NCBI GenBank assembly: GCA_012656075.1
Contig: JAAKBF010000218.1
Coordinates: 620,001 to 684,000 of the forward strand
DNA length: 64,000 nt
Reading direction: 5' to 3'
From: Phytophthora hibernalis
Lineage: Eukaryota; Oomycota; Peronosporomycetes; Peronosporales; Peronosporaceae
Shown here: positions 1-10,194 of the stretch, in pieces
Position numbering within the stretch: position 1 is the stretch's first letter
Layout of the letters: each line of letters begins with the position of its first letter
Notes under the pieces: generated by a model
Databases searched by the model: none
Told to the model about the DNA's origin: nothing
What the model saw: only the letters and a program-made list of their open reading frames with translations
Position numbers and translations under genes: made by a program

Positions 1-109
1 TGATGGTGGCCTGGCGACTGATGACCTCGGGCGTGAGCGGCGTGAGCTCCTCGATCTTGAGCTTGCTCAGGTCCTGCACCGCCAGGTGCTTCTGCACGAC
101 TTCCGGCAT
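1..109 (-). CDS. EIF2S3: Translation initiation factor eIF2 gamma subunit, N-terminal fragment
   Basis: The minus strand from the ATG at 109 reads 36 codons beginning MPEVVQKHLAVQDLSKLKIE and continuing ELTPLTPEVISRQATI before leaving the window. The stretch LTPLTPEVISRQATI is the near-invariant segment just ahead of the GTPase G1 loop in eIF2 gamma, which binds initiator Met-tRNA and GTP in the ternary complex. Only this leader is present; the GTPase and beta-barrel domains lie off the left edge. The gene is head to head with CFAP57 across about 300 bp. The identification rests on a short but highly characteristic peptide; the close relatives EF-Tu and SelB do not carry it. Confidence 0.85.
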   Translation of the reverse strand, partial: MPEVVQKHLAVQDLSKLKIEELTPLTPEVISRQATI

Positions 110-411
110 ATTGTTGTTAAGTCTGTCAGTTGCAACGTCAACGTTAGCATCTCGTGAGGTACAACAGCCGCGCGGACTGCGCGCGGGCGTCCGCATGACT
201 TGTGCCTCGCGGCTGCTTACTACAGCGCCGCCGGGTCTCACCTGCTTTGGACGCGGTCGGGAGATTCTTAACGCCAAAGCCACTGGACGCCAAAGGGGAA
301 GCTCGAATCACGTGGTGGGGAAAATTCTGCTGGCGGGGCAAACACTTGGGTGCGCCACACAAAATTGGCCGGTTATTGCGCCAAGGGACGCGACGGCCAC
401 TTCAACTTCCG
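110..411. other. Divergent intergenic region, eIF2-gamma / CFAP57
   Basis: About 300 bp separate the two divergent start codons, so this interval should hold both 5' UTRs and promoters. I see no clear TATA box, no convincing oomycete initiator match and no RNA gene. Open frames here are short and resemble nothing known. Confidence 0.5.
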
Positions 412-3400
412 ATGACGGGCGGCGGCACCAGCAGCAGCGCGCCGGGGCTCGTCCACCGGTAAGCGGCCTCGTGTGTAGGATCTGAGTGGTAGTACTGACT
501 TATGTTGCCGATGCTGTTGCTGTAGCCACCTCTTCGGACTCAAGGGCAGCGTGCACAACAGCGTCGCGTTCGCAGAGGAGGGCGTGCTCGTGTACCCGTG
601 CGGCCACAACGTCATCGTGTACAACCTCGAGTCCAAGGAGCAGCAGTTCCTGCATGGCGTCGAGACGGCTGGACGCGGCATCACGGCGCTCGCGGTGGCG
701 CCCAACAAGCGCTACGTGGCCGTGGCGGAGCAGGCAGAGCGGGCGGTCGTGCACATTCACGACCTCAACACGCTGCGGCGCCGCAAGACGCTCACACTGA
801 GCGACGGACTCGCAGACACGTGCGTGTGGGTGGCCTTCTCCGGAGACAGCAAGTACTGCGTCACGCAGGGTGGCGCGCCCGACTGGATGCTGTCGCTCTG
901 GCTCTGGGAGAAGACCAAGCTGCTCGCGAGCGTCAAGGCGTCCACGTCGCAAGGCAGCGCCGTGCACCAGGCGGATTTCAGTCCCAACGACCCGCTCACG
1001 ATATGTGCGAGCGGTAATGGACTGCTAAAGTTCTTCCGCTTCTCGGACGGCCAACTGCGACTGCAGGCGACGCCGCTCAAACGCGAGCCTGCACACTTCT
1101 TGCGACACGCGTGGGTCTCGGACGACCGCGTCGTCGCTGCGGCGGACTCGGGCGAACTCTGGTTGTTTGAGCAGTTTGAATTTCGACAGATTTTGACGCC
1201 GCCGACGACCGGCACGACGGGTGACGGAAGCTTTGTGAGCTCTTTGCTGGGCTACTCGAAGGGGTTCGTATGTGGCGGGTCTGGCGGCTGTGTGCGGATT
1301 TACGACCGCAGCGATGATGGCGGATCGCGCGAGTATTACAAAAAGGCAAAGACGTTCCGAATCGAAGGGAGACAAGTACGATCAAGGATTTGGCCATCAG
1401 TCCAAGCGAAGATTTGCTGGTGTGCTCCTTGAAAACAACCAACTGTACGCGCTCACGCTGTCGAGTACAGACATTCTCAAAGAGGACGCCATGAATTTTG
1501 AGCTGGTTTCGACAGCCTTTCATGCTCCAGTGGCAATGGAAGTTGTCATATCACTGGACTCGATACGTGTATCCGCAAACCACTGGTGGTAACTTGTGCA
1601 CTCGATCGCTCAGTGCGCGTATGGAATTACTTGGACAAGTCAACTGATATCCTCAAATTTTTCCGTGAAGATGCATTAACCGTGGCTTTCCACCCGTCCG
1701 GTTTGCACGTTGTTGTGGGTTTCACTGACAAACTGAGAATGCTCAACGTACTTATGGACGATATCCGCTCTTGCCGTGAATTTGCTATCAAGGGCTGCCG
1801 TGAGGTTCGGTTCTCGCTTGGGGGTCAATTCTTTGCAGCAGCAAACAACAATGTTGTTCATGTGTATGCTACTTACACCGGGGAGCTGGTATCCGTATTG
1901 CGTGGACATTCTAATCGTGTGACGTCTATTTCATGGAAACCTGATGATCGGAAGCTGCTTACATGCGGGGCTGATGGTACAGTATTGTTATGGAACCTAC
2001 GCGCAGCTTCCAAAGTTGGAGATGGTCACTCCCAGACTCGCTGCTCGTACATTGATGCTGCTCTATCCCCCGAAGGGGATGTAGCTTACGCCACGGGCTC
2101 CGACAGTATGCTAAAGGAAATTGATATGGCGACGGGTCTTACTCGGACTGAGCAATGGACTGGCGGTAGTGGAGCTGCTCTTGGTCCACTAGCCCTCGCG
2201 AACTCCCAACAAGTGCTTTTCGTTGGTTCAGCAGAACCAGGTCGTCCTGGCATGGTGCGGCTATATCGTTTACCGCTGGAGAAAGACCGCCCGCCTCCGA
2301 CACCTGCACTATTAAGCGGTGGCGGTCAGTCTTCTACTTCTCCGACCTCGATTCCGTCTCCAGGTCAAACAGGAACAACGTTACTATCTAGTTCTGCGAC
2401 GACAGGTTCATCGTCGCAGGCATTTGTCGAGTACCATTGTCACGACCTTCCGGTGTCACGGCTTCGCCTGTCGTTTGACAACCAGTTTCTCTTCTCTGCG
2501 GGTGAAGACGGCTCGTTGTGTATTTTGAGACACAAAATGTGATCGGAAAAGGAAGTGGAAGTGGCGCTAGCAGTGGTCCAGGAGGTGGTGCGATCGGATC
2601 GAGGGAAGCACGAAGCGATAGTACAATCCTTGGTGGTGGTGGTAATGGGGCTAATGGGTCAGGCTTGCCCTTTGCTGAGGAAATTTTGGTAACCAAATCC
2701 GATCTGGAGGAGAAAAACCGCCTGATGAATGAGCTGAAGTCCAAAGTTGATGAGCTAACGTTACACAATGAATATCAACTCCGACTAAAGGATCTCAATT
2801 ACAAGGAAAAGATCAAGGAAGTATCGGATAAGTTCACGGCCGAATTGACGCAAGACCGACAGCGCTGCGGTGACTTACAGAACGACAAAACCGAAATGGA
2901 GAACGAATACCAAAAGAAGATGCGCGAAATGGCTTCGTCGCACCGAAGCGAAGTGCAGGAGCTGAAAACTACGTACGAAGCAAAAGTGGAGGCCGAAAAA
3001 GCACGTTACGCAGCACTGGAACAGGCGCGAGGTGAACAGAACACACGTTTTGAGGAGGAAAATCATCTTCTTGTTGAGAGCCACACACAATTCCTCGCGG
3101 AAATGACAACCGAATATGACCAAAAGGTGGCACATGAGCAAGACTTGCAGGCTGTGTGTGCCCGTGCCAAGGAGGAACTCATTGCTATGAACGAGGCGTT
3201 AAAACGTGCTCTCGAAGAAGATGCAGAGCTTGAAGTGGAAGAGCTAAAGACCAGGTACGAACTGAAGTTGTCAGATGAGCGTGAGGCAACACTGCGGTTG
3301 AAAGGCGAGAATGGCATCATGAAAAGAAGTTCTCAGCGTTGCAAAAGATATCGAAGACCAACGAGAGGAGATCCGATCTCTCGAAGAGAAAGGTAAGGAG

Positions 3401-4394
3401 CTGGCGGAGAACATCCGCGGGCTGGAAAAAGACATCCAAGGCCACAAAAAGAGATTCGAGAGCGAGAGGAGACCATCCAAGACAAGGAGAAGCGCATTTA
3501 CGACTTGAAGAAGAAGAACCAGGAACTGGAAAAGTTCAAGTTCGTGCTGGATTACAAGATCAAAGAGCTAAAGCGTCAGATCGAACCTCGCGAGCAGGAG
3601 ATCGCTGATATGAAGACACAGATCGAAGAGATGGATGCTGAATTGGAGCAGTACCACAAAAGCAATGCCGCACTCGACCTCATGATCGGTGAACTGCGAC
3701 TTAAGATGGACGGCATGCAAAAGAGCTCAACGTGCAAGCTGCACAGGTTACGTTAGGCAAAGCCTTGGTACGCCAAGTACAGACAGATCTATTGGGGTGT
3801 GCACAGCTTCTGGACAACAAGAAAGCGCTCAAGATCGCCGTCATGGCGCTCAACAAGAAGTATGAGGATGGGGTATCTCCTGATGCGAAGGAGCCCAACT
3901 CGCAAGCCGAGTATAATCGCCAACGCGAGTATCTCGAGAAGGAGGTCGAGTCACTTAAGCGGAAAATCATGAAAGGCATGGCCATCAGCGAAAGCGAGCT
4001 ATACCGATTGCAACGTGAAAACGCAATACTTACCACACAGGTGAATGAGCTGCGACGCGAGTTTCACAATGTGCGCATGCAGACCCAGGAGGTTCGCGAA
4101 TCCAAGTACAAGTCGACAGTATCAACAACCAACAATACCGCCAGCAAGAAACTGTCGGTGAGTAGTGAGGTGACGCGTGAGCGCAAGGAAAAGCTGCGCG
4201 AGGCAGAAATCCAAAAGGACCACATCCTGCAACTCAAAGATCGACTCACAGAACTGCAGAAGACGCTCGGAGGAGGTCTCAAGTTTGCACTGACAGGGTC
4301 CAGCAATTCCTCCCAGCAAAGGCAACAGCAGCAGCAGCAGTACACCAGAAAGCCCGTCCCGCCGCCAGCGACGCAACGGCTCCCACCTGTATAA
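412..4394 (+). CDS. CFAP57: Cilia- and flagella-associated protein 57 (WDR65), broken by about eight frameshifts
   Basis: This is an axonemal WD40/coiled-coil protein expected to act in inner-arm dynein assembly in the zoospore flagellum. Exon 1 is 412-458; a 67 bp GT-AG intron (459-525) joins it to the family's HLFGLKG start. Residues from about 20 to 690 form WD40 repeats (for example GHSNRVTSISWKPDDRKLLT); the rest is coiled coil, ending at TAA 4392-4394. The deduced length of about 1300 residues fits the family (about 1250). The frame changes near 1368, 1428, 1545, 2523, 3322, 3345, 3450 and 3722, each apparently by one base; at 2523 a TTTT run is one T short of giving CIFETQNVIG. Family sequence continues across each break, so I infer sequencing error rather than decay. 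The tail converges on the LSM10-like gene 26 bp away. Confidence 0.9.
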
Positions 4395-4420
4395 TACCAG
4401 TGTATCATTTTCCTTATTGA

Positions 4421-4990
4421 TTATCTTCCTGGCCGCGCAGCGCTCGAGCGCTTTGCCCTCGTATACATAGTTGCACTCTGCCGCAGCATTCGTGTCTGTA
4501 ACAACATTAACAGGAAAAAACACCAAGTCAGCCATGCGTCGCCAATAAACTGTTGAGAGGCACATCACACGAACGTATTGCTGAAGGTGCTGCGTGATGT
4601 TGATTTGGTCCGGGATGTGCACGTATAGCACCGTCTTGCCCATGACAAACACTTCGTCCAGCATCACCTTCTTGCCCTGTCAACAGCCACCGTGAGTCTC
4701 GTATACAATATCCAACCGTCCCTGGATGCGCATATACTAAACCTACATTAGGTTTCGTCTCGCAGGCGTCCAACAGAGTGAAGCTGTGATTAATGGCAAA
4801 GAAGAAAGGTTCAATATCGCCATTTCGGCCAAGTTAGGACGCCGTACTCCATGTCCTGCATGACCTCCTGCACCACGCCATCCAGCACCGAGTCGTTCTT
4901 GAGGTCGATGCGCACGCGCAGCCCCACGAAGCTCTTGAGCAGCAGCAGCAGCGAGCGCGGCTTGCGTGGTTTCCTCTTGGCCTGCTCCAT
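4421..4990 (-). CDS. LSM10: Sm-like protein, LSM10-like
   Basis: Small RNA-binding Sm-fold protein. From ATG 4990 the product starts MEQAKRKPRKPRS, then the Sm1 motif (LLKSFVGLRVRIDLKNDSVL) and, after a 70 bp intron (4677-4746), the Sm2 region LDEVFVMGKTVLYVHIPDQI. The YVHIPD ending is characteristic of LSM10, the U7 snRNP counterpart of SmD1. A second intron (4496-4574) gives a basic tail ending at 4421. One frame change near 4845 lies between Sm1 and LGRNGDIEPF and is probably an indel. If the second intron is not spliced, the frame would run on into the antisense of CFAP57, which is unlikely. The gene is head to head with the CENP-B-like gene. Assignment as LSM10 rather than another Lsm rests on the Sm2 motif. 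In animals LSM10 acts with LSM11 in histone pre-mRNA 3' processing. Confidence 0.65.
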
Positions 4991-5148
4991 CCTAGAACTG
5001 AGGCCACCTGTACACAAGTTGCACACCAATATGATGTACACATCAGGTATCCATTCTCAGCCATTCGTACTTAGAGAAGCCAGACCGCGACAGAAAGACA
5101 AATAGCGAGCAAGCCAAAGCCCCATTCAAGTCACCTCAACTTCCCGCC

Positions 5149-5994
5149 ATGGGTCCTCGCGGTGCCGGACGCCGACTGAACGACCAGGAGCGCATGGAGA
5201 TCCTGGAGATCGTGCAGCACGAGCCCAAGGTGAAGAACGTGGACCTGGCCAAGCGCTACGGCGTCTCGGAGGGCGCCATCCGCAAGCTCAAGCAGATGAA
5301 GGACTCGATCCGCCACCGCTACTACATGGGCAACGAGCACAACCGCGACACGCGCAAGCGCGGCGGCTACAAGCGCAACGCGCCCTTCGAGCAGGAGCTG
5401 TACGCGTGGATCGTGCGCATGCGTGAGACGCAGCCTTACCAGCTCATGCCGCTCACGCAAACGGCCGTGCGCCAGCAAGCCATCGTGCTGGCCAAGAACT
5501 ACGACAAGATGGGCAACTTCAAGGCCTCCCCGGGCTGGTTCGCGCGCTTCTGCTCGCGCCATCAGATTGACCCCATTTCGTCCCCGGCTGCTGTGGACGC
5601 CGTCGGGCTGGGCGACGCCAGCGTGTCGCCGTCCGTGGCGGTGCCGCCCGCCGTGTCGCTGCCCATGGCGGCGCCAGAAACTGCGCCGCCCGCGGCGGAC
5701 GAGACGACCTTCCTCATGGACACACTCACGGCTGCGCCCATGGCGGAGGCCACGGAGACGGAGGAGAGCAAGACGGACGCACCGTCCATCAACGAACAGG
5801 CGCAGCTCGCCGCGCGCGAGCACAACGAGGCGGCGCTGAGGGCCGCGGCCGCCAAGGTCGGAGAGGCGACCGCGGAGGTCAATGCCGACGTCGAGACCAA
5901 GGTGGAGGTCGAGGCCGAGGCGGACGACGGCAAGAAGGCGCAGGCCGCCGTCGTGGCAGCCGCCGAGGACGAGATCTTCAGCCTCGGTCTATAG
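5149..5994 (+). CDS. CENP-B/Tigger-type helix-turn-helix DNA-binding protein without transposase domain
   Basis: Intact 281-residue frame. Residues about 12-55 form a first helix-turn-helix (KNVDLAKRYGVSEGAIRKLK), followed by a second CENP-B-type HTH at about 75-140 ending in the family's SPGWFARFCSRHQI. This pair is the DNA-binding module of pogo/Tigger transposases and CENP-B. The usual DDE nuclease domain is missing; the rest (about 150-281) is an Ala/Glu-rich, probably disordered tail. The frame is undamaged, unlike many neighbours. I infer a domesticated DNA-binding protein, possibly a transcription regulator, rather than an active transposase. The start is the first ATG after the short divergent promoter shared with the LSM10-like gene. 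Confidence 0.75.
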   Translation: MGPRGAGRRLNDQERMEILEIVQHEPKVKNVDLAKRYGVSEGAIRKLKQMKDSIRHRYYMGNEHNRDTRKRGGYKRNAPFEQELYAWIVRMRETQPYQLMPLTQTAVRQQAIVLAKNYDKMGNFKASPGWFARFCSRHQIDPISSPAAVDAVGLGDASVSPSVAVPPAVSLPMAAPETAPPAADETTFLMDTLTAAPMAEATETEESKTDAPSINEQAQLAAREHNEAALRAAAAKVGEATAEVNADVETKVEVEAEADDGKKAQAAVVAAAEDEIFSLGL

Positions 5995-6140
5995 TTTATT
6001 CCGTCTCATGTCAATCAATACACGCTCCTTCCTGACATGTGATCGGCCCCTTCGAGGTGCGATCTTGCAAATCTAGAAGAGCCGCTCGCTGTCTCGAGAC
6101 GACCGCAGTTTCGCACCGGACCCGCCGCGCACAAGTCGAG

Positions 6141-7876
6141 ATGCTGGCGCACGAGGCCGTCAAGACCACCAACATGTTCAGCTCGCTCACCACGGCCAGC
6201 AGCGTGGGCGGCAGCAGTACGAGCACGGCCAGCACGCCCACGTCGTCCAGCGCCGGCTCGAGGAAGAAGAAGCCCAAGAACAAGGCGCCCAAGATCGCCG
6301 TGGCGGACGCGCCGCCTGAAGACGAGAACCCGTCGCAGCTGCCGCTGGCCCGCCGCCTCGAGGTGGCGGCCGCCATCCCGGACACCCACGCGGCGCTCGT
6401 GGGACTGCTCGGCTGGAGCCGCCTGTACGTGCACACGGAGACGATCCTGACCTTCTTCCAGAGCGACGCGCTGCCGCTGCTGCTGGCCAACGTGCTGCGC
6501 TCGCGACCCGCCGTTGCGGTGCTGGACAACATGGAGGCGCTGCTGGCCAATTGCCTGTCGGTCGAGAAGAGCGGTGAGGCCGGGGCCGCACCGCACCGAC
6601 AAATGGCCGGAGATGTCGTGGCGGCCGTGCGCGCCATCGCCGACCAGCTGCACGGCGCCGCGCAGGACGCGGAGGACGTGGACGCAGAGGCCGAGCGCGC
6701 CGCCAAGAGCCTGAGTCGACTCGTGTGCGCGCACGCGCTGTCGCTGCACGGCGTGGCGCTGGACTCCCCGCTCACCAAGGACGTGCAGAGCTTGGAGGCG
6801 CGGATCGCGCAGCTCTCGAGCGCGGACGCGGCGGTGCGCGGCCAAACGATCCGCGAATCGTTCCAGCGGCGCGACTTGCGCAGTGACGCACTGTCGCTGC
6901 ATGAAACGCGCCTGAAGAAGCTCACGAAGCTGGTCGATGAGCGGGTGCGCAGCTCGGAGCAGCAGCGTGAGGAGGAAGAGGACGCGGAGCAGGACGAAGA
7001 GAGTCCCGAAGATGACGCACAGGTCGCGGAGGACGAAACGCTCATGAAGGAGGTCATCAGATCGTTGCAGGACATGCAGGACCGCAAAGACACCGAGCTG
7101 GCTCCGTTGCGTGAAAAGAAGGCTGTGGCTGGCACGGAGGTGCAGTCACTGCGTCAGAAGCAAGAGGAGCTCGAAGCACAGTTGCGCGCGGTGCAAAGTG
7201 AGTTGCAGCGTGCGACGGGCGAGCAGCACCAAGTGGACGAGGAAATGCGTGCAGTGGAAGAGCGTTTCATCGCTGATACTGCGCGCTTCCGCGCTGAGCA
7301 CCAACACGTGACTCGGCGATTCTCTCGCGCGCAGCGCCGCCGCGTGGTCGCTACCGAGGTGGAGCGAGTGGAAAATGAAGTGCGTCAAGCGCGGCTTGCT
7401 CATAGCCAGGTGCATACGCTGCGTGCAAAGCAGACGGCCTGCATCTCCCAGCAGCTCGAGGCTTCGTTGAACTATTTCGAAAGCGAGCTGCCGTGCGTCA
7501 AGTTCATGATGTCGCGTGTGGAGGAGAACGAGACGAAGCTGGCGCCGATGCGCGGCGAGGCTGCTAGCTACCGTGCCCTCGGTGTGTCTGGTGTGGCGCA
7601 GGAGCTTGAAGATAAGGCTGCAGAATCCGAGGCGCACCTGGAAGAGGACCGGGGTTGCCTCTCAGCACTGCGCAAACGCGATGAGGAGCTCATGGCGAGT
7701 ATGCGCCACGTACTGACAGACTCGTTGTTGCGTGACGCTCTGGCGGGGTGGACGAGAAAATTAAGCATGAATCACAGCGCATGATTGACTACGTTAGCAA
7801 GCTCTATGAGGAGAGCGACAGTCGCGCAGGAGATGGATCTCAGAGCAATGGAGCAATCGGCCCGGAGAAGGAGTAA
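6141..7876 (+). CDS. Coiled-coil protein of unknown function
   Basis: About 578 residues. I chose ATG 6141 (MLAHEAVKTTNMFSS) because the open frame upstream lacks a better ATG and looks like UTR. The N-terminus is Ser/Thr-rich and then very basic (SRKKKPKNKAPK). Residues about 70-230 are Ala/Leu-rich and helical; from about 260 an acidic patch leads into long Glu/Gln/Arg-rich coiled coil to the end. A missing G near 7747 breaks the frame; the shifted frame continues as DEKIKHESQRMIDYVSKLYE and stops at TAA 7874-7876, which I take as the real end. I do not recognise the family. It converges on another coiled-coil gene 100 bp away. Confidence 0.65.
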
Positions 7877-7976
7877 CTATGCGCAATTGACAGGCTAGAG
7901 GCTATCAGCTATTGTAGTATTGCTTCGAATCAAGGACATCTGCCAAAATACTTCTCGTTGCAGCGTGAGTGTTGGC

Positions 7977-9920
7977 TTACGATGTCATGCTGGTGATCTC
8001 TCGCTCTAAATTCTGTGTGGCCATTGTTTCCTGCTGTAGTCGCTGCTGCAGCTCGCGGTTTCGGCTCATGAGCTTCCGCAATCGTTCATGATCGTCTCGA
8101 GCGGAAGATGAAGAAGACGCAACTGCACTGGCTGCTGACGAGCACAGGGACGATAAAGATGTCGTCGACGTGTTTCGACGCATGTTGTCCCGAGGAGATC
8201 GCGGTGCCATTCTTTCCATGGTGCGATTTCGCGCAACCCCGCGCGGACTCGGAGCGGTTTGCCACTTCCGTGATGATGTTTGCCTGGGGATGGTCGAGAC
8301 CGCAAGCTGTTATGGCTACTGCAGTCAGTGTCGTACTCTTGCTCCAAGTGCCACGAGCTCTTACGTTTTGGTGACGTAGCTCCAGATTTCGTTTGGTGCA
8401 ACTGCGGTGGGCACTGTGCAGCAATAGTATTCTCATTGCGGACGAGCATCCATTCTGAGAAGAGTGAGTTCTGAGCTTGCAATGAAGCGAGGTCCTCCTG
8501 AAGCTCCCGTACTTGCTGCTCCACTTGAACCTTCTCTTCGTTCGCACTCGCAAACCGCACCTTCCAGTCCTTATCGCGTACGAACTGCTCTTCCTTCAGG
8601 CTGCGAACCTGTAAAACGATGATAAGTTAGTGCCTGTGGTAGAAGGCAAATTCGGAGTGCGAGTTCCCCGCTCACCGTTTGAACGAGCGTCTCGTTGTCC
8701 ACTTCCGCATCTCTGAGCTGCATCTTGAGGTCTTGGCACTCCTGGGTCACAGCCGAAGAGAGCTCCAGCCGGCGTACCAATGCGCGACAACGTTGCTCCA
8801 GAGCGGCATTCACCTCACCTAGTGTCATCAGTTGCTGTTCCAGTGTTTCGCGCATGGCCCTATCTTCCTGAGCTCGATCGTGTATCCGTTGCATATTTTC
8901 GAGCTCGTTCGTGATGTCGGTCTGCGCCTGCCTTAAATCTGCTTCAAGCTGTCGGCGAGCTTCTTGGACCACATGTTGAGCGTCATCCTTGGCTCGAATT
9001 TCGTCCTCTAAAGTTTTGATGCGAATACGGTCACGCTGGGAGCGTTCTCGATATGTTTGCACCTCTTCTTCTTTTCGAGAGAGCTCCTCTTCAAGTTCCT
9101 CGATCGTGAGCTTGAGCGTGGACTGAATTTTGTACACCTGTTCCTTATCCCATGCAGACTGGTGTTTCAAGCTACCCGAGCTCATATCCTGCTGTACATT
9201 CGATCCACGCGCGCTTGGTTGCGTTTGCTGCTGCGGTTGAGCCGCTAAGAGCGCGCTCTTCTCGCGTTCAAGTTCCAGCGCTTTGGCCACAATGCGCTCA
9301 TTTTTCTCCTTTTCGAGACGTAGTTCACGCTTTAATTTTTCCTGGGTCTCTTTTAGCTCTCGAACGTAGGCTTGCGTCTCGGCACGGCATGATGCAACTA
9401 CAGGTGATGAATCTCTCTCGACGAGAGCTTTCAGTCGACGAATTTCTCTTTCCGCAGCCTCGCGAACCTTTGTTTCTTCCTGACTCAAAGTGTACGTTAA
9501 GAGACGCAGGACAAGGAATCCTAGCAACGTAAGGCGCACCTTGACTTTCTCGGTTAGCGCAGCAAACTTGCGGCACAGCACTCGCAGCTGTGCTGTCGCC
9601 TCTGAAGAAGACAAGTTGGCTTTCAAACCAGCTTTCAGCAAAGCCGCGTTTGAGGGCGATTTGGTCTTCACCACAGCTCCGCGGTTCTCCAAGAAAGCAA
9701 CCTGCAGCGAGGCTGAATCAATATGTTTCTTACAGAAGAAAAACAGTATAATAGCGGAGCAACGCTATACCGCTGCATCTACACCAAGGAAATTGCAGCA
9801 AACGTCAGTTATGACACGGATAACAAAATCATTCGGGATTCAAAACTTACCTCGCGTCGAGATTTCGCTCTCTTTATCAAGGTCCAGCGCGGGGTCCTGC
9901 TCCTGCTGCTTACAAGCCAT
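7977..9920 (-). CDS. Long coiled-coil protein of unknown function
   Basis: Minus-strand gene from ATG 9920 (MACKQQEQDPALDLDKE). Inferred introns are 9713-9850 (138 bp), 9480-9539 (60 bp, in frame if retained) and 8609-8675 (67 bp); each has GT-AG ends and joins matching phases. Residues after about 60 are nearly continuous heptad-type coiled coil rich in Glu, Arg, Gln and Leu, with a Gln/Ser break after LLAAQPQQQTQ. One base is missing near 8220; the next frame continues MERMAPRSPRDNMRRN and a Ser-rich linker, then a last short coil ending at TAA 7977. The length is about 570 residues. No catalytic motif is visible. It may be a centrosomal or ciliary scaffold, but that is only a guess from its shape. 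Confidence 0.65.
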
Positions 9921-10194
9921 CTCACTGCACCCCCAACTCCACGTTAGAAGTGATGCTCACATCTGAGCTACCGGTAGACAGATCCTTGCACTCACCTCCC
10001 TTTCACTGTTCCCCTAGAACGCGTATGTTAGTGAACGCCTGCGAGTGAATTAAGTTCATGCGCTTGCGCGCAAAGAGTAAGTCTACTGTTCAGGACTTGA
10101 ACCCCAAATAGAGACAAGGTTGTACATGTAACACCCCAAAGTGATGAGATCGTTATCGATGTCTGGAGGACATTGGGCCACAAATCTCAAAGGC

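Noticed and set aside
412..4394. CFAP57 as a pseudogene
   Set aside because: All breaks are single-base and the protein sequence between them stays highly conserved to the end, which decay would not leave.
4122..4420. C-terminal extension of the LSM10-like frame into the CFAP57 3' end
   Set aside because: A 79 bp intron with fair splice sites gives a normal-length protein with a stop before CFAP57; the extension is antisense to conserved coding sequence.
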